Of a DNA stretch of 64,000 nucleotides, positions 63,597-64,000 are shown one piece after another (the first letter of the stretch is position 1; each line of letters starts with the position of its first letter). This DNA comes from Paenibacillus lupini (lineage in GTDB: Bacteria > Bacillota > Bacilli > Paenibacillales > Paenibacillaceae). The position numbers were made by a program, and so were the translations under genes. The stretch is taken from NCBI RefSeq assembly GCF_011761355.1, contig NZ_JAASRW010000004.1, positions 113,866-177,865 on the forward strand, written 5' to 3'. The notes under the pieces were generated by a model. The model searched no databases. It was not told the origin of the DNA and worked only from the letters and a program-made list of their open reading frames with translations.

Positions 63597-64000
63597 ATGA
63601 GCAATTCTATCGAAGCAATCGTTCCGCCTCAAGTGGCAACAGAAGCTGAACATGGAACGGGGCCAGCAGGACAGGAGAGAGTGGTTAGAAGCGGAGCGGC
63701 AAGGCGCAAATGGCGGCTATCGAAGCTTGCAGCAGTCGTACTGAAGGATATAGCGATTGGTGCTGCTATCCCAGTTATTCTCCTCATCTTTTGGCAGATT
63801 GCAGCATCGGCCGGATACATTTCCCCGATGTTCATGCCGTCGCCGGGATCCATTCTGCAGGCTTTCTGGACACTTGTAACATCGGGAAATCTGCTGCATC
63901 ATCTGCTGGTCAGCATGGGCAGAGCCGGCCTTGGCTTCCTGATCGGAGGAACAGCAGGGCTTCTTCTCGGATTATTAAACGGACTGTTCAGGAAAGCTCA
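63597..64000 (+). CDS. Second SsuC-type ABC permease, 3' end outside window
   Basis: The frame opens at ATG 63597 behind CAGGAGGG and stays open to the window edge, giving about 134 residues. After a hydrophilic, Ala/Glu-rich stretch of about 50 residues, membrane segments (IAIGAAIPVILLIFWQIAASAGY) and SPGSILQAFWTLVTSGNLLHHLLVSMGRAGLGFLIGGTAGLLLGL align with the preceding permease. Two different permeases of this type suggest a heterodimeric transporter; the ATPase and binding protein are probably further downstream. Confidence 0.85.
   Translation, partial: MSNSIEAIVPPQVATEAEHGTGPAGQERVVRSGAARRKWRLSKLAAVVLKDIAIGAAIPVILLIFWQIAASAGYISPMFMPSPGSILQAFWTLVTSGNLLHHLLVSMGRAGLGFLIGGTAGLLLGLLNGLFRKA

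Overview
The window reads as a chromosomal segment of a Gram-positive, endospore-forming, polysaccharide-degrading bacterium of the Paenibacillus type. The evidence is a surface protein with three C-terminal SLH motifs, a GerA-type germination operon, YesM/YesN two-component genes beside sugar ABC transporters, lplABC-like transporter genes, a CcpA-type cre site, SdpR/SdpI-like genes, and frequent GTG/TTG starts behind strong purine-rich ribosome binding sites. I saw no rRNA, tRNA, CRISPR array, transposase or prophage gene. The genus is inferred from gene content only.

Layout. 1-4327: 3' part of a very large secreted beta-helix/SLH protein. 4.6-8.2 kb: three-gene operon of a membrane protein, a solute-binding/VWA protein and a TelA-like protein. 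8.2-9.8 kb: a small hypothetical gene, a decayed-looking stretch and a 0.27 kb non-coding element of nested inverted repeats. 9.8-18.3 kb: carbohydrate uptake locus with two permeases, YesM-like kinase, YesN-like regulator, lipoprotein binding protein and a GH115-like glycosidase, probably for glucuronic-acid-decorated xylan fragments. 18.7-24.9 kb: housekeeping and stress genes, including an ECF42-like sigma factor between two YCII/DGPF proteins. 25.4-29.5 kb: germinant receptor operon in the order A-C-D-B. 29.6-34.4 kb: NAD salvage block of an NrtR-like Nudix regulator, nicotinamidase-like hydrolase, pncB, nadD and nadE, with related inverted-repeat sites before its first two genes. 34.6-42.5 kb: LacI-family regulator, GH35 beta-galactosidase and an lplBCA-like transporter, with a cre site on the promoter and two mirror-image operators.

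42.6-50.5 kb: mostly single genes, among them a flavohemoglobin paired with a Crp/Fnr-type regulator and a canonical Crp/Fnr box. 50.7-54.1 kb: ugd, UDP-sugar epimerase, polyprenyl-phosphate glycosyltransferase and LAB_N protein, which together look like lipid-linked uronic acid synthesis. 54.4-58.5 kb: secreted GH81 beta-1,3-glucanase with four discoidin-like domains. 58.7-62.5 kb: ArsR/SdpI-like pair, small membrane protein, and a TetR/MFS efflux pair. 62.6-64.0 kb: start of an SsuC-like ABC transporter operon that runs off the window.

The least explained material is non-coding. Three intergenic arrays (18369-18569, 24928-25204, 38701-38927) have unrelated sequences but the same design: a unit of 113-125 bp, tandemly repeated, holding two alternating palindromes. 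One palindrome recurs alone at 4351-4379. The core of another recurs inside the nested inverted-repeat element at 9465-9729.
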